62,227 nucleotides of DNA, from the NCBI GenBank assembly GCA_038237515.1, contig JBBRYP010000020.1, forward strand, positions 1 through 62,227, given 5' to 3'. The stretch's first letter is position 1. Every line of letters starts with the position of its first letter. The notes below the pieces were generated by a model, which saw nothing but the letters and a program-made list of their open reading frames with translations, was not told the DNA's origin and searched no databases. Below are positions 1-7,754 of the stretch, one piece after another. This stretch comes from JBBQDZ01 sp038237515 (GTDB lineage Bacteria > Actinomycetota > Thermoleophilia > Gaiellales > Gaiellaceae). The position numbers were made by a program, and so were the translations under genes.

Positions 1-281
<281 letters not shown>

Positions 282-437
282 GATGGTTGTCGGTCCAGAC
301 CCTCGGCATCGCCGACGGCTGGTCAGACAGCTTTGGTCACTTCGAGCCTGAAGCTCAAAGTCCGCCCCCGAAGGGACGAGACAGGGTTGTTCCCCAGCCA
401 GCTCGAAACGAGCCGACCGGGTCTCGACGTAAACGCA

Positions 438-457
438 CGCTGTTGAGTTTTCAAAGA
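438..457 (-). promoter_or_regulatory. rRNA leader boxA-like antitermination element
   Basis: The minus strand reads TCTTTGAAAACTCAACAGCG about 160 nt upstream of mature 16S. This matches the actinobacterial rrn leader boxA-like sequence (TTTGAGAACTCAACAG type), which binds NusB/NusE for antitermination. It lies downstream of the promoter at 610-637 and also downstream of an intrinsic-terminator-like hairpin at 480-507. Confidence 0.75.
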
Positions 458-479
458 CCGGTGCCACCGGAGTGGCCGT

Positions 480-507
480 AAAAAAGCCCCCGGCTCGCGC
501 CAGAGGC
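480..507 (-). terminator. Intrinsic-terminator hairpin inside the rRNA leader
   Basis: On the minus strand a 9-bp stem (GCCTCTGGC with GCCGGGGGC, two G-U wobbles) closes a GCGA tetraloop (GNRA class) and is followed directly by six T residues at 480-485. It lies about 95 nt downstream of the predicted rRNA start site and about 200 nt before 16S. It could end tyrS transcription or attenuate rRNA transcription. Its place before boxA is unusual. Confidence 0.75.
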
Positions 508-609
508 CCCAAGAAACGCTTCGGAACTACTCGTATCCGATCGCTCTGGGAGCTCTCCAGTCGGTTGCTTGCGGGTCTTCCTACAGCCACCCGTTCGAGC
601 GGCTTGCGC

Positions 610-637
610 ATGATAGCAACGAGGCTCTGGGTGTCAA
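610..637 (-). promoter_or_regulatory. rRNA operon promoter (TTGACA-N16-TATCAT)
   Basis: The minus strand has a perfect -35 TTGACA (632-637), a 16-nt spacer and a -10 TATCAT (610-615), giving a predicted start near 603. The -35 hexamer contains the TGA stop codon of tyrS (634-636). It is the only strong sigma70-type promoter seen upstream of 16S, so it probably drives the rRNA operon. Confidence 0.7.
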
Positions 638-1791
638 GCGAGGCCGAACCGCGCGAAGCGGCGCTTGCCGGCCTTCACCAGCGAGCCGCGCAGCGAGGCT
701 CGGGGAACGTCGAGCTGGCGAACGACCTTTCCGTCGATCTCGACCGCTCCCTGCTCGAGGAGGCGGCGGGCCTCGCTCGTCGACGGCACGCCCAGATGAC
801 GGACGAGTAGGCGCGGCAGGTGGACGGTCTCACCCGGGTACTCGTCACGATCGAGATCGAAGAGCTGCACGTCGCCGGGCGCCTGCCGCTCACGCACCAC
901 ACGCGTGAAGTGCTCCTCGGCGCGGAGCGCCGCCTCCTCGCCGTGCGACCGCCTGACGATCGAGCGTGCGAGCTCGAGCTTCGCGCCCAGCGGGTCGCCT
1001 GTCGGCCGCGGACGCTCCAGGACGAGCTCGTACCACTGCGGGAGCTGATCGTCCGAGATTCTCATCGTGCGGCCGAATTGCTCCTCCGGCGGCATCGTGA
1101 GCGGGATGTTGTTGCCGAGCGAGGAGCTCATCTTCTGGCCGTCCCAGGAGACAAGGAGCGGAACCGTGAGGGCGACCTGCGGTTCCAGCCCGTACGCCTC
1201 CATGACGACACGGCCCGCGAGGAGGTTGTAGAGCTGGTCGGTACCGCCCAGCTCTACATCGGCCTCGATCGCGACCGAGTCGTAGGCCTGCATGAGTGGG
1301 TAGAGAAGCTCCGAGACCGAGATCGGCTCGCCTGCGGCGAACCGCTTGGCGAAGTCGTCGCGCTCCAGGATCCGGGCCACGGTAAGCGTTCGTGCGAGCT
1401 GCACGACCTCTCGGTAGGACAGCTTCGCGAGCCACTCGCCGTTGTAGCGCACCTCCGTGCGATCGGCGTCGAGCACGACCATCGCCTGCTCGACGTACGA
1501 CCGCGCGTTCCGGTCGATCTCCTCGTCGGAGAGGATGGGCCGCTCGCTCGAGCGCCCGGACGGATCTCCGATCCTCGTCGTGTAGTCACCGACGATGAGG
1601 ACTCCGGTGTGCCCCTCGTCCTGGAATGCCCGCATTCGCTGGAGGGGGATCGCCCGACCGACGTGGATGTCGGGTGAGGTGACGTCGATGCCGAGCTTGA
1701 CGCGCAGCGGCCGGCCTCGCGCGAGCTTCCGCTCGAGCTCGCCCTGCGGGAGCACGTCGACCGCGTTGCGAACCAGCTCCCGAAGCGGCAT
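634..1791 (-). CDS. tyrS: Tyrosyl-tRNA synthetase
   Basis: Class I aminoacyl-tRNA synthetase that charges tRNA-Tyr in the cytoplasm. The protein has 385 residues from ATG 1791. The HIGH signature appears as HVGR (residues 43-46) and the KMSKS loop as KMSSS (about residue 222), followed by an S4 RNA-binding domain in the last 65 residues. A TTG codon lies directly before the ATG (1794), and a TAGAGT -10-like box just upstream on the minus strand suggests a leaderless or nearly leaderless mRNA. The stop codon lies inside the -35 box of the rRNA promoter. Length and motifs match the TyrZ-like bacterial enzymes that carry an S4 domain. Confidence 0.95.
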   Translation of the reverse strand: MPLRELVRNAVDVLPQGELERKLARGRPLRVKLGIDVTSPDIHVGRAIPLQRMRAFQDEGHTGVLIVGDYTTRIGDPSGRSSERPILSDEEIDRNARSYVEQAMVVLDADRTEVRYNGEWLAKLSYREVVQLARTLTVARILERDDFAKRFAAGEPISVSELLYPLMQAYDSVAIEADVELGGTDQLYNLLAGRVVMEAYGLEPQVALTVPLLVSWDGQKMSSSLGNNIPLTMPPEEQFGRTMRISDDQLPQWYELVLERPRPTGDPLGAKLELARSIVRRSHGEEAALRAEEHFTRVVRERQAPGDVQLFDLDRDEYPGETVHLPRLLVRHLGVPSTSEARRLLEQGAVEIDGKVVRQLDVPRASLRGSLVKAGKRRFARFGLA

Positions 1792-1810
1792 CAACAGGCA
1801 ACTCTAGCGT

Positions 1811-1816
1811 TACAAT
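1811..1816 (+). promoter_or_regulatory. -10 box (TACAAT) of the PBP gene, probable leaderless start
   Basis: TACAAT at 1811-1816 lies 10 nt before the inferred CTG start of the PBP. This predicts a transcript that begins at or within a few bases of the start codon. No good -35 is visible 17 nt upstream. Confidence 0.4.
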
Positions 1817-1825
1817 CCGCAGGTT

Positions 1826-4252
1826 CTGCCCGCGTTTCGCCGACGTCGAGAGCCGCGCAAGCGGCGCCGGATCCGGAAGCTCCGCCTCCTCATCCTCCTG
1901 GCCGTCCTCGGCGTTCTCGGCCTGGCCTCGTTCACCTACGGGGTGATCATGGCGGTGGCCGGCCAGATCCCCCAGCTCGACCCGGCGCGACGTCAGGGGG
2001 TTGAACGCGACGGGTACATCTACGCGTCGAACGGGCGGACGGTTCTCGCGGTCCTCCGCGGCGACGAGAGCCGGGTCCTCGTGAGCTCCGACCGGATCGC
2101 ACCGATCATGAAGCTGGCGATCGTGGCCGTCGAGGACCGGCGCTTCTTCGACCATCGAGGCGTCGACATCCACGGCATCGGCCGGGCGGTCTGGGCCGAC
2201 CTCCGGCACAAACAGGTCGTCGAGGGAGGCTCGACGATCACGCAGCAGTTCGTCAAGAACGCCTACGCACGCAAGCAGAACACGCTGTCGTGGAAGCTGA
2301 AGGAGGCGGCGCTCGCGTGGCAGCTCGAGCAGCACTGGAAGAAGGACCGCATCCTGACGGCATACCTGAACACGATCTACTTCGGCAACGGCGCCTACGG
2401 GATCGAGCGGGCCTCGCGCGTGTACTTCGGGCACAGCGCCTGGAAGCTGACGCTGCCGGAGGCGGCGCTCCTCGCCGGGATCCCGGCCGACCCGACCCGC
2501 TTCGATCCGGTGGCGAACCCGCGGTCGGCACGGGCGCGGCGCTCGGTCGTGCTCCGCGACCTGCTGAACCAGCGCTACATCCTCGCGGGTGACTTCCGCA
2601 GGGCGAGGCGCGCGTCCCTGCCGCGTCCGCAGGACGTCGGCTTGCCGGTCGCGATCGGCCAGGCCCAGTACTTCACGAACTACGTCCGGCAGCAGCTCGT
2701 CGACCGGTACGGGTCGGCCCACGTCTTCGGCGGCGGCCTCCGGGTGGTCACCACGATCGACCTCGAGCTGCAGCGGCTGGGCCGCACGGCGATCTCGAAG
2801 CTGCTGCCGCATGCGAGCGGCCCGTCGGCCGCGCTCGTCGCGATCGACCCACGGGACGGGCGGGTTCTCGCGATGGTGGGCGGACGGAGCTACCGACAGA
2901 GCCAGTTCAACCTTGCCGTGCAGGGCGAGCGCCAGCCCGGGTCGGCCTTCAAGCCGTTCGTGCTGGCGGCAGCGCTCCGGCAGGGCATCTCCCCCGACAC
3001 CCGCTTCGAGTCGAAGCCGGTGACGATCCCGTACGACAACCGGCTGTGGTCGGTTCACAACTACGAGAACTCCTACCTCGGGTCGATCGACCTCGCAACG
3101 GCGACGATCGCGTCGGACAACTCGGTGTATGCGCAGCTGACGAACGTGGTCGAGCCTGCCAACGTCGCGAACACGGCTCACGAGCTCGGGATCGCCAGCC
3201 CGCTCCGGAACTTCCTCGCTATCGGCCTCGGCGGCGAGGCTGTGAACCCGCTCGAGATGGCGCGCGCGTACGCGTCGTTCGCGAACGGCGGCAAGCGCGT
3301 GGACGGGTCGATCTTCGGCGACGAGCCTCGCGCGATCGTTTCGGTGAGCGGCGACGACAACGCACCGGTCACCCACGAGGCGCTGAGCGAGAACCACGCC
3401 GCCATCGTCGACAACATCCTCCAGCGCGTCGTCACCGGCGGGACGGGCATCCGCGCGCAGCTGGCGGACGGCCGTCCCGTCGCAGGCAAGACCGGGACGA
3501 CCGAGAACTACGGCGACGCCTGGTTCGTCGGTTACACGCCGCAGCTCGCCGTCGCAGTCTGGGTCGGCTACCCGAACACGCTCAAGCCCATGCAGACCGA
3601 GTTCGAGGGCGGCCCGGTCGCGGGCGGCACCTATCCGGCTCTCATCTGGAAGGAGTTCATGGAGCGCGCCCTCCCCTACCTCCACGCGGAGCCCGAAGCG
3701 TTTCCCTCCCCCTCCTATGCCGGCGACGTCTCGCAGCGGCTGGCCCTGCGCGGCGGCCACTGGCGACGCGACAACGGCTACTGCCGCTCCTCGATCGAGA
3801 TCCTCTACCTCGCCGACGCCGCCGCGCCCAAGGCGGCCGACTGCAAGCAGAACGAGGTCGACGTACCGAGCGTCGTCGGGGAGCGCCTCGCGGTCGCACG
3901 GCAGCGGCTCGAGGCGCAACCCTTGAAGCCCGTCGTCATCTACGAGCCGGCGGCACCACGGCAGCCGCTCGGCGTCGTCGTCGACCAGCTCCCCCGCCAC
4001 GGGACGCTCTCCTCGTTCGACGAGGTCAAGCTCGTGCTACCGAAGGCCCTGCACGGAGCCGTGCCGAGCGTCGTCGGATTGCCGCTGCGCGAGGCCAGGT
4101 CTCGGCTCGTCTCGCTGCGCCTGCGGCCGAAGATCGAGGGAGCGCCCGTTCGGCCCGGCGTCGTCAACGGCCACGTCGTCGCTCAGAGTCCGCCGGCCGG
4201 CGTCGCGGCCGGGCCCGGCATGGCGATCAGCCTCGTGGTAGCGGCCGGCTGA
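1826..4252 (+). CDS. Class A penicillin-binding protein (glycosyltransferase-transpeptidase) with two PASTA domains
   Basis: Bifunctional peptidoglycan synthase anchored in the membrane. The GT51 glycosyltransferase part carries VEDRRFFDHRGVD and GGSTITQQFVKN. The transpeptidase has SAFK (about residue 373), SDN (430) and KTG (555), the three catalytic penicillin-binding motifs. Two PASTA repeats (about 679-808) end the protein. The first standard start codon is GTG 1943, but the frame is open back to 1808 and encodes an Arg/Lys-rich stretch plus a hydrophobic helix (LRLLILLAVLGVLGLASF), exactly the anchor this family needs. I therefore infer a CTG start at 1826, just after a TACAAT box. GTT 1823 is another non-standard option. 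The 3' end overlaps the convergent glycosylase gene by 26 bp. Confidence 0.9.
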   Translation: MPAFRRRREPRKRRRIRKLRLLILLAVLGVLGLASFTYGVIMAVAGQIPQLDPARRQGVERDGYIYASNGRTVLAVLRGDESRVLVSSDRIAPIMKLAIVAVEDRRFFDHRGVDIHGIGRAVWADLRHKQVVEGGSTITQQFVKNAYARKQNTLSWKLKEAALAWQLEQHWKKDRILTAYLNTIYFGNGAYGIERASRVYFGHSAWKLTLPEAALLAGIPADPTRFDPVANPRSARARRSVVLRDLLNQRYILAGDFRRARRASLPRPQDVGLPVAIGQAQYFTNYVRQQLVDRYGSAHVFGGGLRVVTTIDLELQRLGRTAISKLLPHASGPSAALVAIDPRDGRVLAMVGGRSYRQSQFNLAVQGERQPGSAFKPFVLAAALRQGISPDTRFESKPVTIPYDNRLWSVHNYENSYLGSIDLATATIASDNSVYAQLTNVVEPANVANTAHELGIASPLRNFLAIGLGGEAVNPLEMARAYASFANGGKRVDGSIFGDEPRAIVSVSGDDNAPVTHEALSENHAAIVDNILQRVVTGGTGIRAQLADGRPVAGKTGTTENYGDAWFVGYTPQLAVAVWVGYPNTLKPMQTEFEGGPVAGGTYPALIWKEFMERALPYLHAEPEAFPSPSYAGDVSQRLALRGGHWRRDNGYCRSSIEILYLADAAAPKAADCKQNEVDVPSVVGERLAVARQRLEAQPLKPVVIYEPAAPRQPLGVVVDQLPRHGTLSSFDEVKLVLPKALHGAVPSVVGLPLREARSRLVSLRLRPKIEGAPVRPGVVNGHVVAQSPPAGVAAGPGMAISLVVAAG

Positions 4253-4793
4253 GGAAGCGAGAACCCTCGAGCACGTAGCGCCACGGCATCTCGACCGCGC
4301 GCGAGATCCCGACCCGCGGGCCGCTCCCGACGCGGCCCCCGCACGCGCGCGCCAGAAGCTCGAACGGCGCGTCGTCGAGCGCCAGCCCGTCGTGGGCGCG
4401 CGAGATCGCGAGCGCTTGGCAGAGGCGGCCTGGTCCGGAGCAGAGAAGCCGCGGCTCGTCGAGCCCGCGCCTCGCCCGCATGACCTCGAGGCCGGCGACC
4501 GGCTCCACGGCCCTGACGAGCACCGCCTCGGGCGACCCCTCCTCGCCGCAGACGAGGTTGAGGCACCAGTGGATGCCGTACGAGCGGTAGACGTACGCGT
4601 GGCCAGGCGGGCCGAACATCGAGGAGTTCCGGGCGGTGCGCCCCCGGTAACCGTGGCTCGCGGGATCCTCCCGGTCATAGGCCTCCACCTCGACGATCGT
4701 CCCGCCCACGCCATCGACGAGGAGCGTCGCCCCGACGAGCTCCGGCGCCACCTCGTGGACGCTGCGGCCGAAGAAGTCGCGTCTGAGCCTCAT
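4227..4793 (-). CDS. mpg: 3-methyladenine DNA glycosylase (AAG/MPG family)
   Basis: Excises alkylated purines from DNA in base excision repair. The protein has 188 residues, normal for bacterial AAG. Family landmarks are RDFFGRSV at the N-terminus, VEVEAYDREDPASHGYRG (catalytic Glu region), NSSMFGPPGHAYVYRSYG (intercalating Tyr region) and CSGPGRLCQALAI. The ATG overlaps the TGA of a short upstream frame (ATGA, 4790-4793) that carries a broken copy of this gene's own start. It follows the MFS gene on the same strand and overlaps the PBP gene tail to tail. Confidence 0.92.
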   Translation of the reverse strand: MRLRRDFFGRSVHEVAPELVGATLLVDGVGGTIVEVEAYDREDPASHGYRGRTARNSSMFGPPGHAYVYRSYGIHWCLNLVCGEEGSPEAVLVRAVEPVAGLEVMRARRGLDEPRLLCSGPGRLCQALAISRAHDGLALDDAPFELLARACGGRVGSGPRVGISRAVEMPWRYVLEGSRFLSRPLPRG

Positions 4794-4900
4794 CCCGAAA
4801 AGTGGCTAGACGGGCCCGCCGGCGAAGCCGGCAGGCCCTCCAGGACGGCGTCGCAGGCGCCGCCTCGGACGCTGCGATCGAAGAAGTCCCGCTCGATCAC
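4790..4900 (-). pseudogene. Duplicated, truncated 5' end of the DNA glycosylase gene
   Basis: A 36-codon frame begins with GTG 4900, which overlaps the MFS stop as GTGA. It encodes VIERDFFDRSV, nearly identical to the start of the downstream glycosylase (RDFFGRSV), and the DNA matches over about 35 bp. After that it is unrelated and carries a hairpin at 4813-4837. It ends in the ATGA that starts the intact gene. I read it as a tandem duplication remnant of the original glycosylase start, which would once have been coupled to the MFS gene. It may still act as a coupling leader peptide. Confidence 0.6.
4813..4837. repeat. GC-rich hairpin inside the duplicated glycosylase start
   Basis: An 11-bp stem (GGCCTGCCGGC with GCCGGCGGGCC on the minus strand, one G-U pair) with a 3-nt loop. 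No T tract follows directly, so it is not a classical terminator. It sits exactly at the duplication junction between the MFS and glycosylase genes. Confidence 0.6.
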
Positions 4901-6138
4901 GTATGCGGGTCGCGCGAGTCGTAGCGGAGGAGCTGCGGGAGGGCCGCGGCCACCGCCAGGGTGCCGACGATGCACGCGAGCCCGCCGGAGACCACGGAGA
5001 GCCTGATGCTGGTGAGAGAGGCCACCACGCCAGCCTCGAGATTGCCGAGCGACGGCGCGCTCGCGACCTGCGCGAGCTCGATTCCGGAGATGCGGCCGCG
5101 CATGGAGTCGGGCGTTGCCGTCAGCGCGATCGTGCTCCGCAGCACCGCGCTCACGTAGTCGGCGGCACCTGCCAGTGCCAGAAGCGCGAGCGCCGCCGGC
5201 AGCGTCGTCATGAAGCCGAAGATCGCGATCGCGCCGCCCCAGATGCCGGCTGCCACGACCACGCCGAGCCCCTGACGCCGCACGTGCCCCACCCAGCCTG
5301 AGAGAACCGACGCAACGAGCGCCCCGGCGTAGGGGGCCGCGTAGAGCAGGCCGGTCGCGCGCGGGCCGCCTCCGAGGCGCTCGCCGAGCGCCGGGAACAG
5401 CGCCATCGGCATCCCGAACACCATTGCATTCGAGTCGACGAGGAAGATCCCGAGGAGCGCCGGCTTCGTCCGGACGTAGCGAAACCCCTCGACGATCGAG
5501 CGCAGACCCGGGCGATCGGCATCGTCGGCCGGCGGCAGCTTCGGCAGCGCCCAGACACTGGCGAGGGAGGCGGCGAAGGTTGCGAGGTCGATCGCGTACG
5601 TCCAGCGGAAGCCGACCGCCGCAACGAGGACTCCGGCGAGCGCGGGGCCGGCGACGGCTCCGAGGTTGGAGTAGACGCCCTCCAGCGCATTCGCCGCTGC
5701 GATCTGCTCCTTCGGCACGAGCCGCGGCGCGATCGATCGCATCGCGGGCGCGCCGAGGCTGAAGATGCCGACTCCGAGGATCTGGAGGACGTAGAGCGGC
5801 CACACGCGCGGCTGCGCCAACAGCGCGTTCGCGACGAGGCCGGCCGAGACGAACACCGCCCCCACCTCCGTCGCGAACACGAGCAGCCGGCGATCGACGG
5901 CGTCGGCGATCGCTCCACCCACGAGCGGGACGACGAGGAGCGGGCCGAGCGAGCACAGGCCGAGGAGCCCGACGTCGAGCGTCGAGTGGGTGAGCGAGTA
6001 GAGCTGAATCGGGATCGCGACGAACGAGATCTCGTTGCCGATGAACGAGATCGCCTGCCCGAGCCAGAGCCGTCGGAACGGCTGCGACTCCCGCAGCGGC
6101 CGCAGGTCGAGCGCGGCGCGCCCGAGTAGGGCGAGCAA
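4897..6138 (-). CDS. MFS transporter (EntS-like, 12 TM)
   Basis: A 413-residue major facilitator superfamily exporter. The N-terminus (PLRESQPFRRLWLGQAISFIGNEIS) is typical of the EntS/DHA3 branch, as is the loop 2-3 motif GGAIADAVDRRLL. About 12 hydrophobic segments run through the protein. The start is TTG 6138, since no ATG or GTG precedes the conserved N-terminus. The substrate is unknown; the family exports siderophores or drugs. The stop overlaps the GTG of the duplicated glycosylase fragment. It lies 47 bp downstream of the RemA-like gene and may share its transcript. Confidence 0.85.
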   Translation of the reverse strand: MLALLGRAALDLRPLRESQPFRRLWLGQAISFIGNEISFVAIPIQLYSLTHSTLDVGLLGLCSLGPLLVVPLVGGAIADAVDRRLLVFATEVGAVFVSAGLVANALLAQPRVWPLYVLQILGVGIFSLGAPAMRSIAPRLVPKEQIAAANALEGVYSNLGAVAGPALAGVLVAAVGFRWTYAIDLATFAASLASVWALPKLPPADDADRPGLRSIVEGFRYVRTKPALLGIFLVDSNAMVFGMPMALFPALGERLGGGPRATGLLYAAPYAGALVASVLSGWVGHVRRQGLGVVVAAGIWGGAIAIFGFMTTLPAALALLALAGAADYVSAVLRSTIALTATPDSMRGRISGIELAQVASAPSLGNLEAGVVASLTSIRLSVVSGGLACIVGTLAVAAALPQLLRYDSRDPHT

Positions 6139-6185
6139 CCGGGGCCGCTGCGACCCGGCCGGCTCGAGCTGCCCGGGTCCCTCGT

Positions 6186-6545
6186 TCAGAAGAGCTGCTC
6201 GGGCCCCGGCGGTCGCGCCGTCGACTCGAGCAGCCGCCGCGCGCGGCGCCCGAGGTCGTGCAGGTCCACGCGACCCTCCTCGGCCTGCTTCGCCAGCCGC
6301 TCGGCGAGGTCGAGCGCCTGGTCGATCAGGGCCGACCCGGCGGCCGCCGCGTCCTGCCCCATGTCGTGCAGGATCGTCCGCTCCGTACGCGAGGCGGTGA
6401 TTGCATCGTCGATCCCCTCGACCCAGACCCGCGTCCGGCTGCCGCCGCCTCGTCCGTCCGTGATCGGCTCGAGTGCGTAGATCCTGTCCGCGCGGGCGTA
6501 CTTGCCGAACCCGAGGAACACCATCCTGGCGCGGCCGTCGACCAT
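6186..6545 (-). CDS. DUF370/RemA-like small protein with helical C-terminal extension
   Basis: 119 residues. Residues 8-63 (MVFLGFGKYARADRIYAL... ending in RTERTILHDM) resemble the RemA/DUF370 fold: a FGKY-type turn, an RI(Y/I)AL strand and a late VEGIDDAI/RTxRTI segment. RemA in Bacillus is a DNA-binding matrix regulator. The C-terminal 50 residues form an extra amphipathic, charged helix region not present in Bacillus RemA. ATG 6545 is used; the ATG at 6524 directly before the conserved FLGFGK is an alternative start. The family assignment is moderately sure and the function here is unknown. Confidence 0.6.
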   Translation of the reverse strand: MVDGRARMVFLGFGKYARADRIYALEPITDGRGGGSRTRVWVEGIDDAITASRTERTILHDMGQDAAAAGSALIDQALDLAERLAKQAEEGRVDLHDLGRRARRLLESTARPPGPEQLF

Positions 6546-6616
6546 GCGCCGATTATTTCAGGAGAGCTGTCCCCGCCCGCGCCAGCCCCGCAGGCCGGAC
6601 GCGACGCAACGCGCTG

Positions 6617-7744
6617 TCAGCCGGCGCCGATCGCCTCCCCGAGCGCCTCGACCACGTACTCCTGGTCAGCGGGCTCGATCAGCGTGTGAAACGGCAGCGC
6701 GAGCGTCCGGCGGCTCGCTTCTTCGGCGACGGGGCAGAGACCCTCGCGGAACCCGTACCGCTCGCGCATGTACGGCTGGAGGTGGATGCAGGGGAGGTAG
6801 CGCGCGGTGGCGACGCCCGCGCGCCCGAGCGCGCAGATCACGCGCTCGCGGTCGAGACCCGGGTCGAGCGCCACGACGTAGACGAACCACGAGCGGACGT
6901 GGTCGGCGTCGTCGGCGGCGAGCGTAGCGACGCCTGAAACCTCGGCGAGCAACTGCCCGTAGCGCCCGGCGGCGCGCCGCCGCAGCGCCAGGATCTCGTC
7001 GAGCTTCTCCAGCTGCCCGATGCCGATCGCGGCGCGGATGTCGTCGATCCGGTAGTTGAACCCGAGCCGCGCGTGCTCGAGCCAGCCGCCGCCGTCGGCG
7101 CGGCCCTGGTTGCGAAGCGACTGCAGCAGCCGCCATTCCTCCTCGTCGTGGGTCGTCACGACGCCGCCCTCCCCCGTCGTGATCTGCTTGTTCGGGTAGA
7201 AGGCGAAGACCGCCGAGGGGCCGTGGGAGCCGACCGGCCGGCCGCGATACTCGGCTCCGAGCGCCTCGCACGTGTCGTGCACGAGCGCGAGCCCGTGCCG
7301 GTCGCAGATCGCGCGCAGCTCGTCGAGCTCGCAGGGATACCCGAAAATGTCGACGGCGACGATCGCGCGGGTCCGCTCGGTCACGGCGGCCTCGACGGCG
7401 GCGGGTGCGAGGTTTAGCGTCGCCGGGTCGACGTCTGCGAAGACCGGCGTCGCCCCCTCGTAGATGAAGCAGTTCGCCGAGGCCGCGAACGAGTACGGCG
7501 TCGTGATCACCTCGTCCCCCGGACCGAGCCGAGCCAGGTGGCACAGCAGGTGGAGCCCCGCGGTGCCGCTCGAGACGGCCGCCGCGAACGGCGCGCCGAC
7601 GGCCTGCGCGAACAGCTCCTCGAAGCGCTCGATCGTCGGCCCGAGGGAGAGCCGCCCTGAGCGCAGGACGTCGAGGACGAGCTCCTCTTCGAGCTCGTCG
7701 AGGTAGGGCCGCGAGAGCGGGACCTCGCGGAGGTCTGACTTCAC
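6617..7744 (-). CDS. DegT/DnrJ/EryC1-family PLP sugar aminotransferase
   Basis: 375 residues from GTG 7744. Fold-type I aminotransferase that transaminates nucleotide-linked keto-sugars. The N-terminal PLSRPYLDELEE, the cofactor region SSGTAGLHL, and FAFYPNKQITTGEGG with the PLP lysine are all present, and YLPCIHLQPYM is typical of the C-terminus. I chose GTG 7744 because the conserved N-terminus begins there and it lies 10 bp after the ilvE stop; a longer frame would run into ilvE. It probably serves cell-surface glycan synthesis, but no other sugar genes are nearby. Confidence 0.88.
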   Translation of the reverse strand: MKSDLREVPLSRPYLDELEEELVLDVLRSGRLSLGPTIERFEELFAQAVGAPFAAAVSSGTAGLHLLCHLARLGPGDEVITTPYSFAASANCFIYEGATPVFADVDPATLNLAPAAVEAAVTERTRAIVAVDIFGYPCELDELRAICDRHGLALVHDTCEALGAEYRGRPVGSHGPSAVFAFYPNKQITTGEGGVVTTHDEEEWRLLQSLRNQGRADGGGWLEHARLGFNYRIDDIRAAIGIGQLEKLDEILALRRRAAGRYGQLLAEVSGVATLAADDADHVRSWFVYVVALDPGLDRERVICALGRAGVATARYLPCIHLQPYMRERYGFREGLCPVAEEASRRTLALPFHTLIEPADQEYVVEALGEAIGAG

Positions 7745-7754
7745 GCGGCCGCGG

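Noticed and set aside
282..603. T-box or other riboswitch in the tyrS-rRNA gap
   Set aside because: The leader feeds 16S, not tyrS; no T-box UGGN antiterminator with specifier could be placed. Terminator and boxA explain the visible signals.
1586..4000. Long minus-strand open frame (804 codons) opposite the PBP gene
   Set aside because: Composed of Arg/Asp/Val-rich low-complexity text typical of antisense frames in GC-rich DNA; the plus strand has all PBP motifs.
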